Shown here: positions 9,783-20,400 of the stretch, piece by piece
Layout: each line of letters starts with the position of its first letter
Position numbering within the stretch: the first letter of the stretch is position 1
DNA from: Mytilus trossulus
Taxonomy: Eukaryota; Mollusca; Bivalvia; Mytilida; Mytilidae
Direction of reading: 5' to 3'
Length of the DNA stretch: 64,000 nt
NCBI RefSeq assembly: GCF_036588685.1
Contig: NC_086375.1
Coordinates: forward strand, 8,239,916-8,303,915
The notes under the pieces: generated by a model
The model's database searches: none
Told to the model about the DNA's origin: nothing
The model's input: only the letters and a program-made list of their open reading frames with translations
Program-made: the position numbers and the translations under genes

Positions 9783-11022
9783 TTGTAAAGCCTCCGCTAC
9801 ACCCTCAAAATAAAATTTCCTTTTTTCTATATAAAATTGATTGACGTGCCTTAAATCTAAAATCAACCTTTCTTAACCTGAGGCGTTAACTGATACGGTT
9901 AGTGGATTGATACCAAAAGGAATGTGATCTTTGCATTCAATAGCTGCCCCCGTTTCGTAAAGCTTATTAATAGCACGCTCCACGAATACTGAATGTTTAA
10001 AAGCAGAAAAATTATTGCTCAATCTAGCTGATGAAGGGTTTTCATAGAAAGGTATCAAATAACCGCTAGAAATAACGTCGAGAACAAAATTGTTTGCTTT
10101 CAAGATATCTTTCCAAAATGAAAAGTTTTCGTTAAGACTACCAATATTAAATGAGGTGTTTTCTTTAAGTGAATTTTCATATTCATAATCTTGATCGTGT
10201 AAATTATAAAACTGGTACTTAACTGTTTCACTGCTGCTGCTTCTCTGGGGGGTATCTGCCTGTTTTCCTGGGACATTAATAGGCCCATTGACCTTCCTCG
10301 TTGCAGTAGAAACAGCGGGTTGCTCCTTTCTTTCCACCAAAGTACTAGCTTGATGTGTAGATGCCTTTTCCACCAGCCGTACTCCTGCTCCTAGATAAGT
10401 CTTCTGAACATGTTTAGGTAGAGCGATGAAAAAGATCGGACGTAGCATTTTCTTCAACTGGGTTCTTATAATAAGGGTTAGGTCGGTCGGCTTTTACGTA
10501 CTTGTCCCTCCTCTTCATTTTCGCTCTGCATTCTGCCTGCTATAGCCGTGTTGCCTCTTCTGTACTTTCGGTTAACGGGTCGTCCATGAACTCTTCAACT
10601 ACATCCCAACCATATTTGTCAGCTATACGGAGTAGCCTGTTCCTTTCTTTATAAGCTGATTCTGCTTGCTCCAAGGCTTTAACTGATGCACCGACAGAAC
10701 CACGCTCTAAAAAGTATGTCGCTCCGCTAAGTTTGTTTATACGAGTAGTATTGAACTTGTGCTGCCTTCCATTTCCCTCGAATTTAAAATTGGGAGCGAT
10801 TGATGGTAAACGAGAACTCTTTTCCAGGGAACTAATGCCAATCTTTAAGTCAATTTGTGCGAAAAGGTCTTTCTTGTGTCTAACTAGAGCGGTATCTAAT
10901 TGACGAGGAAACAAAGAAAGGGCGTCTTCAGGAGAAAATGCTACATGATTACCTGGGTCTGTTTGATTTGGCGGTTCACTATCTCGTTTGGTAACATCGA
11001 TTTGGTCTTCCTTGTCACTCAT
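9783..11022 (-). pseudogene. Decayed DIRS-like retrotransposon: gag and start of reverse transcriptase
   Basis: The gag frame starts at an ATG (11020-11022) and runs 160 codons, with NFKFEGNGRQHKFN and a coiled helical end, to a TAG (10540-10542). The same frame stays open past the TAG for dozens of codons (basic K/R-rich). A shift then moves the reading frame to the one open at 10457-9876. Near the shift, LPKHVQK looks like the remains of a zinc knuckle. The second frame holds the region that precedes the polymerase fingers in DIRS elements (FWKDILKANNFVLD, GYLIPF, INPLTVSVNASG). A TAA (9873-9875) interrupts it, yet the frame continues with ERLILDLRHVNQFYIEKRKF, the first reverse-transcriptase block. 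Homology ends near 9783; the palm domain, RNase H and recombinase are missing. There are thus two stops, one frameshift and a 3' truncation: a dead copy. Confidence 0.8.
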
Positions 11023-11546
11023 GTTGAACTAAAATTGTCGAACAAGTTTGGTGTGTGAAATCTAGATGAAATGAAAAGGGCGCATAAAACAGTATAATAA
11101 GTCCGAAAACCGAATTACTCAGTATTCCGCAACAGAAATAGGTAGAAATCTCAAAACGAAAAGAAATATAATTTTTGTTATATAATAATGACAAAATTGG
11201 TATCGATTATCTGTCAAGTGACAACCTACCATTTTGAAGCAACTGATTATAATATTCATATTTAAAAAGGACAGTGAAAATGAAATGAAAAACTTAATCA
11301 AACTACTTTGTAATTAAAAGTCTATATCACAGAAAAGAGATTCCATATTTTTTGTCTATGTATTACATGCCAGTCAGAAAAAGCATTACTTTATACCTCA
11401 TATCTCTACAATTATAATATAACATTTTGATGATCGAATGCAATTCTACCTGTGTGCTATTTTTAGGTATAATCGACCTTGATACATAAAGTGTGTGATG
11501 ATTACGTCATAACAGGAACAGTTTTATTCGTAACCGGGAAATCAAA
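11023..11546. promoter_or_regulatory. Region between the DIRS remnant and the TRIM gene
   Basis: AT-rich; it must contain the promoter and 5' untranslated region of the TRIM gene. A palindromic ATTACGTCAT, a CRE-like half-site context, lies at about 11501-11510, some 40 bp upstream of the ATG. No TATA box in a convincing position was identified. Confidence 0.35.
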
Positions 11547-13487
11547 ATGGCTGAATGCCCAGCAAGTAATAAAGACAGTGATATTGTGAAGTGCGGAATA
11601 TGTCTTTCAGCATTTACCAAACCCGTTTTACTGAACTGCTTTCACATATTTTGCACCCCATGTGTTACAAAATTGGTCGACGGTAAGGATACATTGGTTT
11701 GTCCGTTATGCAGGGCAGTGCAAGTACTTCCAGAAAAGGGCGTTGATGGATTAACGCTTTATCCGTACGTGGAAGAGGAAATTTCGCCTAAAACAGACGT
11801 TATGATTCTATGTCAGATGTGTGACAATGACAATGTCGCAGTTTCTAATTGCATCGATTGCAACAGTAAGATGTGTTTTGAATGTTCTGCGTATCATCTT
11901 AAGCACAAGCTATTTAAGACTCACAAAACTGATAATATAAATATTGAATGTGCTAAAATTCAATCACCAGCAGTCAAAAACATTGAAAATTTCACGTGTG
12001 AAACACACAATGAAAATTTTTCTCTGTACTGTGAACCTTGTAATAGAGCAATTTGTAAGGAATGCATTACACAGAGTCACAAATTTCACAAAAGTGAGCC
12101 AATCATCTTTCAAGCTCAGAGAAGGAGAGACCTTTTGCGATCGGCTATTGGCGCAATAAAATCGAAAATAACTGGAATAGATCAAGAAACAGAAATGTCG
12201 AAAATAGCAGAAAATAACCATTATAAACTATGTAGACAATGGAAAGAAGAAATTAAAACACAGGCAACGAGGTCGAAAGAAACTGTATGCAAAATAATTG
12301 ACGTTTTAGCGGATACAAATTTGCAGAAGCTTGAGGAAATGCAGAAACAAGATATAAAATCGATTAATAATTTTCAAGATGAACTTGAAACAAAGAAATT
12401 GTCCTTGCATTGCTTGCTGAGAAGCACCGCAGACATTGTTAACCGAAGTTGCGATGGAAAATTGCTGAATGATTATACATTCCTTTACCAGACGTTAAGA
12501 AATGCTGTTACTCATGGTAATCAGTTAAAAGTGTTTGCACCACATTTCTGCTTTGGTCATCAAATTGAACACAAATACATCGAAAAATGTTTTGGCCTTG
12601 TGAAGAGGGGGGACCACCCTAACATAATTGGTGAATTAGAGTCTTGCATTTATTCACTACCAGCTATCGTGGACGTTACTGAATTGACGTGTGTTAGGTT
12701 TTTCACTCTCAACAATATACAAAACTTATTTGGTGGCTCCGAGGGTGGCTCTGCAGATAAGACGTGGATACTGATAGGAAATGCATGGACCCCGGAAAAT
12801 CGTTTAATTCTTTATTCCGCAAATAGTTTGGATCCAGTTTATGAAATTCAAAAAGATATTGATATTAAGCAAATACTACGGGTGACTCAAACACATCTTT
12901 GGGTAAAGTCTGATGACGGTTTCAAGAAAATAAACGTATCTAAAAAAAAAGGCAGAACAGACGAGACAATTGCTACATTTACTAAGTTCAAGAACATAAC
13001 ATGTTCCTTGCTACAAAACAACCATATTGTTTGGTATTCTGTTATTCATAAATGTTTTTACGAGATGAATATTAATACAGACTGGCCTGTCGCTGCAAAT
13101 GAAACAACAATTAAAACCATCCGCGCTGAACAAACACTTGCTAATCTTATTACAACACCACCCTTTAGGATAATTGATACCATTTCCAAACAATTCATAT
13201 TGACATGCAACAATAAAGTGATAACACTCGACAGAAACTTTAAGATGTGTTACTTTCATGAAAACATAGGCTCAGACTTTAGAGGCATATGCCAAGATCC
13301 TTATGGAAATATATTCATAGCTGATTTCAATATGAACAAAATATGTCTGTTTAATTCCAGCGGTAAATATTTACATGACGTGTTCGTCCAGGAAATATCA
13401 AAACCCATTGACATCACAAGAGATTCTGTGGGAAATATTTGGTTACATGATAGTGGGAACCGTGTACAAATATATTCATACCTCTAA
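11547..13487 (+). CDS. TRIM-family RING E3 ubiquitin ligase, single exon
   Basis: 646 residues in one exon, with a good start context (AAAATGG). The RING C3HC4 finger is complete: C16, C19, C31, H33, C36, C39, C52, C55. Two B-boxes follow: about 90-132 (CQMCDNDN, CIDCNSKMCFECSAYH) and about 150-190 (CETHNENFSLYCEPCNRAIC, CITQSHKFHK). A Lys/Glu-rich coiled coil (about 195-300) and a C-terminal half follow. The last part of that half looks like NHL/propeller blades (GICQDPYGNIFIADFNMNKI, DSVGNIWLHDSGNRVQIYS). TRIM proteins of this layout are RING ubiquitin ligases that form coiled-coil dimers and bind partners through the C-terminal domain; bivalves have many intronless copies, several linked to antiviral or bacterial responses. 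The substrate is unknown. No break is seen. A poly(A) signal AATAAA lies at 13687-13692. Confidence 0.9.
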   Translation: MAECPASNKDSDIVKCGICLSAFTKPVLLNCFHIFCTPCVTKLVDGKDTLVCPLCRAVQVLPEKGVDGLTLYPYVEEEISPKTDVMILCQMCDNDNVAVSNCIDCNSKMCFECSAYHLKHKLFKTHKTDNINIECAKIQSPAVKNIENFTCETHNENFSLYCEPCNRAICKECITQSHKFHKSEPIIFQAQRRRDLLRSAIGAIKSKITGIDQETEMSKIAENNHYKLCRQWKEEIKTQATRSKETVCKIIDVLADTNLQKLEEMQKQDIKSINNFQDELETKKLSLHCLLRSTADIVNRSCDGKLLNDYTFLYQTLRNAVTHGNQLKVFAPHFCFGHQIEHKYIEKCFGLVKRGDHPNIIGELESCIYSLPAIVDVTELTCVRFFTLNNIQNLFGGSEGGSADKTWILIGNAWTPENRLILYSANSLDPVYEIQKDIDIKQILRVTQTHLWVKSDDGFKKINVSKKKGRTDETIATFTKFKNITCSLLQNNHIVWYSVIHKCFYEMNINTDWPVAANETTIKTIRAEQTLANLITTPPFRIIDTISKQFILTCNNKVITLDRNFKMCYFHENIGSDFRGICQDPYGNIFIADFNMNKICLFNSSGKYLHDVFVQEISKPIDITRDSVGNIWLHDSGNRVQIYSYL

Positions 13488-15235
13488 TGTTAACCTTTAA
13501 AAGTTGATTTTTTGGATGGATTAAAAACGTTAGTGTTTACTCAGATCAAAAACCAATATGATTGATTCTGAACAGTACAATTGATGTGTCTACTACCTTA
13601 CTGTTTTAATACTCTCTAAACAAGTGATATATATGTGTGGTTTTTTTTTACTCAAACGCAGTGTTTTCACGGATGAGCAATTCAACAATAAAAGGATGAA
13701 TCTTCCCATATAAATCAAAAATTTTAAACGTTTACTATGGAGTCAGAATTATCAAAACAAATACAGTTTTGACGTGTTGAGTCATCATCAAGTAAGAAAT
13801 TATTAAGTATTGATTTGAAAATGATCGACACATATTCAAACCACCTTGTGCATTTTCAAATGACAAAAACACAAAGCCGAGAGGTTAATGTTTGCAATAG
13901 AAAAATGTTTATTTTCAGACGAAATTAATATACATATACATATCATGAATTACACAAATAAATTAATTCTGACAAATAATTTTGAAAATATAAAAATATT
14001 ACGTCAATATCGATATCAATATGCATACATATATAAGAAAAATAAATTCTCACAAAATATTACGTAAATTGCTCAAAAACTGAATAGATTTTGTAAACAT
14101 TGAAAGAGGTTGATGATGAAAATTACTGTTTAATCACGTTAAAGTATTAAAATTATACGTCAAGAAAATGAAATAAAGATAAAATTAATTATTCGGAATT
14201 AACAGAATTATTAAAAGAAATAGATTGCAATTAGTTACATCTTTATCGACTCTTATAGTCAAAAGTAAGTAGAAAAAAGACGGCGGGCGAAACCTAGTGT
14301 TTACATCAAAGAAGAAGTAAGTTTATTTTCGTCTGTGTTACTAATTAGAAAAGAAAATTGAAATAGTGGGAAAAGAATGTCAGCTATTGGGGTAGAAATA
14401 CCATAAATTAGGAGATATGTTTTTTGATGAGCAAATGAAACAGTTTTATTCACACTCTATAAATTTACAAATTCTAAAATTGACAGTTTTTTCAACACAT
14501 TTTTAATACAGAAAACACCAAAATACTACCAATGTCTTCTATGTAAATAATGAGTTTATTGTTACAGTACGTTAAATAACGATCTCTAGTACATTAATGT
14601 ATTTTTGAGATATTTAACATGTTTAAGAAATGGAATAGGTAAACTAAAAACGAGGTAATTGTTTGAGAAAATTTCTGATAATCATAAAAATATAGTCTAG
14701 ACCAAAGATTTACTGTTTTTTTTTTATTCTTCTGGGAAGGGACATGATTCATTTACTTTGAAAAAAAGGATTATTCTGTTCAAGGATTATGTTTTTAACC
14801 ATTTTTCGCCATCTTTGATAAAATTGATTGTATTTGTGTACATTAAAAAAGGGTACATATTTTTGTTCACGTTAAGCATAGTGTTCACGGTTCAATTACT
14901 TCATGGTAACCTTTATGTGTGTAGCTTATTGTTCCATTCAGTAACTTGGTATGATATTACACCTACATTTTTCATTATAATTCTTTTTTTACTACCGCTA
15001 TATAACATTCTAATATTTAATAATATTTGCATTGTGTATATATCTGTATCGTGTATATGCCTTCAATTCATGAGAGCACTAAAATGCATGTCTTAAATAA
15101 TCAAATAAAATAACTGTGCTCAATCAAGTCTTTAATACTGCCCTGAGATCTGTGTTTTGAGAACATCAGTTAAGGCAAAGATAATTTGTTTTGATTTGTA
15201 ACGAGAACAGATGTTAAAACAAACTTGATGTCACA
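13488..15235. other. AT-rich spacer downstream of the TRIM gene
   Basis: The first 200 bases are the TRIM 3' untranslated region. The remainder shows no supported gene. An open stretch at 14758-15096 starts at a TTG and reads as Phe/Ile/Leu-rich AT noise. Confidence 0.6.
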
Positions 15236-15308
15236 ATTATTAATAGAATAGGAATTTTGGGTTCTGAATGCTCTTCAATTTTGTACTTGTTTGGCTTTTT
15301 CTATATGA

Positions 15309-15352
15309 GCGTCACTGATGAGTCTTATTTAGATGAAACGCGCGTCTGGCGT
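15309..15352 (+). ncRNA. Type-I hammerhead ribozyme motif in a dispersed repeat (copy 2)
   Basis: Stem I is GCGTCA (15309-15314) pairing with TGGCGT (15347-15352), six pairs including two G-T wobbles. The core CTGATGA is at 15315-15321. Stem II is GTCT/AGAT with loop TATTT (one G-T pair), then GAAA (15335-15338), the mini stem III CGCGCG, and cleavage expected after C15346. The repeat around it (about 15240-15392) carries an upstream AATGCTCTTC...TTTTGTACTT stretch and a downstream CCTGGCACCTTTGATAACTA end shared with the other copies. I see the fold; activity is inferred. Confidence 0.75.
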
Positions 15353-15574
15353 ATTAAATTATAAGCCTGGCACCTTTGATAACTATTTAAGAATCATTAT
15401 ATATACCACACATAACTATAAAAAAAAGAAACAAATCGTATAGACTTTTATACACAAATATGTCAAACTTTTTTTAACAGACATGTTATCTGAAGCAGCT
15501 TATATTAAGTGTTCCTTATTATTTGATTAACTTAACTTATTTTATTGTATTTGTATTAATTACTTCAATATCAA

Positions 15575-15990
15575 AAAAAAGTGTTACTTTTGCTGTAAAT
15601 CGCAGACTCGACAAAAATGAGGGAAACTGTCAATAAAAATATTCTTCTCGATACTATATTTTGATTGCAAGAAGTTTCTGTCCAAGTTTTGTAAAAATCC
15701 TGGATAGTTCATGAATCTAATAAATGAACTATATATACACTTAAACCTCAGAGTAAATGTATTGTTTTCTGGCAGAAAAACTAAATCTATTTACTTCTGG
15801 ATACTATATTATGATCATAGACAAGCTTCTATTCAAGTTTAATAGAAATTCAGGATAGTTTAAGAAAGTTAATAAAATTTCAAAAACTTTAACCATAGAG
15901 TGAATATTTGAGGACCCCGCCGCCGCCGCCAACAACGACGACGACGCCGACGGAATGTAGAATGTTATGTCTCGTTTTTTTCGACTAAAG
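15575..15990 (+). repeat. Family E dispersed element, short copy
   Basis: Matches the copies at 49.0-50.1 and 61.7-62.5 kb: a TTTTGCTG start, AAGCTTCT/GTCCAAGTTT words, TTTAACCATAGAGTGAATAT, a GCC/GAC triplet tract (about 15916-15952) and a TCGACTAAAGTCG end. The hairpin seen at the left end of the other copies is missing here. Confidence 0.8.
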
Positions 15991-17201
15991 TCGTACTGAT
16001 TGTAATTAAATTTAGATTTTGTCGATTTATGATTAATAAAATTGTTGGGCTTTGTAATTTTTTTTACTTTGTTTGTATTATTAATAATCCATTGAGTGAA
16101 TTATGTTTTGATAAAATGATTTCAATCCATGTATTTAACCTAAGAATAGTAATAACCTATAGTAAAATATTATTTAAGTATGTGTGCAAAAAATATCGAA
16201 GTTTTCTATATAAAAACCTATATCATTATACTTGTTTTTACGTGTTTGAAAGAATAAGATAAAACAAAAATAACAAACTCCAAGGAAAATTCAAAAATGC
16301 TAAGTCAATAAATATAACAAATTCATACGGTATCAATCACAAAAACATGTGAAATTTCTGAACAAGCATTTTGTGCAGAAAATGATAAAATTTTATCTCA
16401 AATTTCACTGTTTACAATAACTTTGACAGAGAAAAGGTAATGTTTAGGTACATTAAAGTTATTTATTGACCTGAGCATACTTAATTTTACACAACGAAGA
16501 TAAATCAATGACAAATTAACAACTCACCCAAAGGGTACATTCGTTGGTATGCTTCAGCTTTTAATTATGCTATTTATAAGGCAATTTTCGATAGAATTTT
16601 CCTCTGAGTTCTGTATTTTTTGTGATTTTACTCTATGTAAATATTGTTTGTCACCGTTGGTTGCATCAAGCTAGTACGTATGACATTTTAGACTGATTAT
16701 ATATGGTAAAAAGTTCACTTGTTAGCGGTAAAATTTGATAATTAAAAATGATTCCTCTATTAATGGATAGGAAAATGTTTTTGCCAGTTCAAAATTGAGG
16801 GAAAATTGTACTTATTTTATAGATTTTGTCGATTTAAGCATGTACGAACTAACTGTTTGGAACAATAATAAAATACTTCCTAGTTACAAGATTTATAAAT
16901 GATTAACTAAGGTGTTTTACTTTTTATATATTAATAATAATCCATTGTGTGAATTATTTTCAATAAAATGAATATGACAGTTGTCCATTCGTTTAATGTG
17001 TTTTGTCATTTATTTTTGCCATTTGATTAGGGACCTTCTGTTTTGAATTTTCCTCAGAGTTCAGTAATTTTGTGATTTTACTTTTTTTAACTGTTTATAT
17101 TGCCATGTGATTAAGGACTTGCCGTTTTGCATATTTCTTGAAGTTCGGTATTTTACACTTTTTCTTTTCATTACATTTTAAGCATATCTTGAACTATGTC
17201 A
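15991..17201. other. AT-rich spacer with a family C fragment
   Basis: No gene seen. About 16970-17165 carries family C words (ATGACAGTTGTCCATTCGTT, TTTTCCTCAGAGTTCAGTA), partly repeated twice in tandem. The rest is featureless. Confidence 0.5.
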
Positions 17202-17692
17202 GGGTTACGACCCACTTCCCTCCTCTCCGCCCTTGGCAGATTAAGCCAACATTTGTGATAAAAATGTTGCGCCATCCATCGGTAGATTAAAGTCACGCAC
17301 ATTCCGAATACATTATTCTCAACCAATTGTAACCATTGCACTCTTCAATTTGGAGGTAAAAAACGGAAGCGTCTAGATTCTACATACTTGGTAAAGCAGG
17401 AAACGAAAATATACATTCATGGATTTCTGCAAGAAACATACACAGGAACGTCTTTTAGTTGAGAAAAAAAACCATTCAAATAACAAATAAATATAGTCGT
17501 ATATTCAGGGATGTTGACACAATAAGCACCTGGCAATTGTTTACATACACTTTCTACATTTACACGTGGAAATATTATCGGCGCGTTATCGTTGGATGCA
17601 GCGAGTTTCAACTACAAGAATCATTACCTTGAGTGTCCGAAGTACTATCTCAGTCCACCACGGGTGGAGAGGAGTTAAGTGGGTCATTACCC
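17202..17692. mobile_element. MITE-like element with 31-bp terminal inverted repeats
   Basis: The left end (17202-17232) starts GGGTTACGACCCACTTCCC and the right end (17662-17692) is its inverted near-match, with GGAGAGGAG and AAGTGGGTCATTACCC. The interior of about 430 bp has no transposase, so this is a non-autonomous DNA transposon. No convincing target-site duplication is visible at these borders. A 64-codon minus-strand frame inside is not taken as a gene. Confidence 0.7.
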
Positions 17693-18499
17693 TTGGTTAG
17701 CGGAGATGGAACTATATGGGTTCCAATATATGTGTAAATAAGTGAGTTACCAGCGCAGGTTCGGATTCTAAGGATATTGAAGGGGAAAAAACAATTGTGA
17801 TTCTAAGAATGTTGAACCATTGAATATGCATGTAACAATATGAATCAAAGCGCGAAAGCGCTGTAAAGGCAGTTAATTACAGGTTGTGTGTATTTCTAGT
17901 CCAGTTATATCATTATCTTCCATAGAACAGAGGTGGTTTGTAGAATTTAAGATTTAGAGTTCTTTTGTACCTAGTTCACCTATATCTATAGTCTACTGTT
18001 TACAGTATATTTTCTGTGCCTCGCCATGAAATGCATTTTTAGCCATGGCCTTGTCAGTTTGCTTTAAATTTATGAGTTTGACTGTCCCTTTGGTGTCTTT
18101 CGTCCCTCTTCTTTAGACATATAAGAACTTTTCCTTTTCAATATAAATAGACTATTTTTAATTATTGATTGTATACGCATATTCTATGACTCCCATAAAA
18201 AATAGTTCACAAAGATTGACTAGTCTCTGTACTGTGTGTATAGCAAGAACATCTAGTAACATAATGGTAAATGTACATAGTAACATGTCAACTTTTTTGA
18301 TGACCATACCTGCCAACTGTCAGTATTTGCAGAGTATTTCCCCCATCGAGCTCGAGGCTCCTAAATGGAAATTTTGTAAGAGCAATTTTGTCGACTATTT
18401 AAAGAAAACAATTAATTCAACAATGGCTATAAGCTTGTTAATGCAAGAAGAAGCCAAAAACCACATTAGAATATATTTGAAGGGAATCCATGACAATCG

Positions 18500-19400
18500 C
18501 CCCATTAGCAAATAGACCCACTTTTTCACCAACTCGCCCCACTTTAAAAAAAAACTGCCCCAACCTGGATTACCAAATCGCCCCACTTGTGAACTGTGTT
18601 AAATCCCGTTAATATTACTCCTGCCAACTCGCCCCACTTAATAGAAAACGATAATATCTAGATAAATATATTATTAACCAGGATGAATTTAGTAATGCCA
18701 ACTCGCCCCACGTATGGAAAAAGATGTTATCCCATAGAATTTAAGTTCAATTCCTTATATTGCATTATGATACAATTAACAGGTTTCTTTTCAATTGTTA
18801 TGCAAATAACTAAGCTTCAAAACTTACATTTATTCTTCAACAATCAGTTTTTTTTTTGAATTATAATTTCAGTATATATCAGTAATAGTAATTAAATTAT
18901 TTTTCGGTTTGTTTGTATTCTGTGTAGATTAGTTTTCATTAAAGTGGTGCGAGTTTTTATTTTTAATTATATATATACATGTATATATATTAATCTAAAA
19001 ATTATAAGTAGGGCGAGTTGGCAGAAGTAATATTAAACAGGGTTCTCGCTAAGGCGAGTCCATGAGTCCTGGACTCATCAAAATCTGTCTGGACTCACCA
19101 TTTTCAAAACTGGTGAGTCCACAAATACATCAATATTGAAATATTTTGTATAAACTGAACACTGTTACCATGACTCACCGTGGCCAAAACTGACGAGTCC
19201 CTGGACTCGCCTTCAAAAATCCTTAGCAAGAACCCTGATTTAACATGATTTAACCAATTTCACATGTGGGGCGAGTTGGCAGGAGTAATACTAAACATGA
19301 TTTAACCAATTTCACATATGGGGCAATTTGATAAATCAGTTTGTGGTGGGTTTTTTAAAAGTGGGGCAATTAGCCAGTGGGGCGACTTGTCTTGCTTCCA
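18500..19400. mobile_element. Fold-back element with GCCCCACTT arms
   Basis: The left part (18500-18720) repeats words such as GCCAACTCGCCCCACTT and CTCCTGCCAACTCGCCCC. The right part (19005-19030 and 19255-19400) has them inverted (GTGGGGCGAGTTGGCAGGAG). The outer arms of about 140 bp can pair across the element. A second, smaller transposon sits inside it. Confidence 0.65.
19037..19237. mobile_element. Nested MITE with CAGGGTTCTYGCTAAGG ends
   Basis: The left end CAGGGTTCTCGCTAAGG and the right end CCTTAGCAAGAACCCTG are near-perfect inverted repeats. The interior is made of repeated GGACTCACC / GGTGAGTCC hairpins. It lies within the right half of the fold-back element, so it inserted later. 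Confidence 0.7.
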
Positions 19401-20400
19401 TTTGAAGGCCCCCTTGAAGGTTTTGTATGACTATATGAACCATCTTTCACGTAAAACCCCCATGTGCATTTTGAAAAGTTGGCAGATATGTTTCTAACTC
19501 CAGGCAAAATCTACCGGTATGAATGAAAAAGAAGTTTTCAATTTAGGCTCTGTGGCCATAACAGCTGTCTCATTAGCATTTTAACCACTTCCCATATTTG
19601 CAATTAAAACAATAGAAGAAAATTATTCAACGCAAAAACAAAACTTACTTGTAAATATGAAATTCTCTTTACGGTATGAGTTTTTCTCATTGTTTGAGAT
19701 TGTACAGTAGTACCTGTAACTGCTTATACCTATTTCTTATTCACTTTTGCTTGATAGACTCACTAAATATCGTATACATTGTACCACATCTCCTGAATTT
19801 ATGTTTATATGCATTCCAATAACATGAACAATTGTAATTCAATTCTATATACCAAAGCAAAATGAACTGCACCACTTTCATTCACTAGTATGCATATTTT
19901 GGCAAAATACAAGACTTTGTTCTTAGATGACACAATTAATATAATATATATTTATTGATAAAAAAATAAAATTTGGTATACAACTCTTTAACGGTATAAA
20001 AAAAGCACAGCTGTGTCATAAATTGTGAAATTTGTGCTGAAAAAATAGACATTGATGGTATTTGAGTAATTCCATATGTGAAGCTCAACATTAGCTCGTC
20101 AGTTGGTGGTGGACAGTTATAGTTCCTTTCTGCAGGCTAGCTATAGGATGAATGAGTTTTCAGGAAAACCAATTTCACAAATCAAAACTTTCCTCTAGAT
20201 TTCTCCTACAATATTCATCCAGTTTAGTTCTTTTGTTTTAATTGGACACCGTCCTGATTTTTAATTTTGCAAACCATCCAGTCTCTGGCTTGCAAATCGT
20301 GCATGAAAATAGGATGGGTATGGCAGTAGACAAGTCTCTTTAAAGTGGGTTTGTGCCCTGAAAAAAAGTTTTATAACTTCAGTTTAATTGAAACTTGTGC

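Larger units (their letters stand above)
17842..20400 (+). repeat. Diverged local duplication, longer copy
   Basis: Three stretches match 22910-23740 in the same order: one starting GTAAAGGCAGTTAATTACAG (about 17842-18015 and 18117-18260), one with GCAAAAACAAAACTTACTTG (about 19500-19770), and one with GGGTTTGTGCCCTGAAAAAA (about 20265-20370). This copy is longer because it contains extra pieces, including the fold-back element at 18.5-19.4 kb. No gene is recognised in either copy. Confidence 0.7.

Noticed and set aside
14758..15096. 112-codon hydrophobic frame
   Set aside because: Starts at TTG, composed of Phe/Ile/Leu/Tyr as expected from AT-rich DNA, no splice or homology support.
17417..17611. 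64-codon minus-strand frame as a transposase remnant
   Set aside because: Inside a 490-bp MITE, with no transposase motif.
19190..19225. CTGACGA followed by a GAGTCC/GGACTC hairpin, resembling a hammerhead core
   Set aside because: The GAAA that must follow stem II is absent, and the hairpins are explained by the inverted repeats of the MITE.
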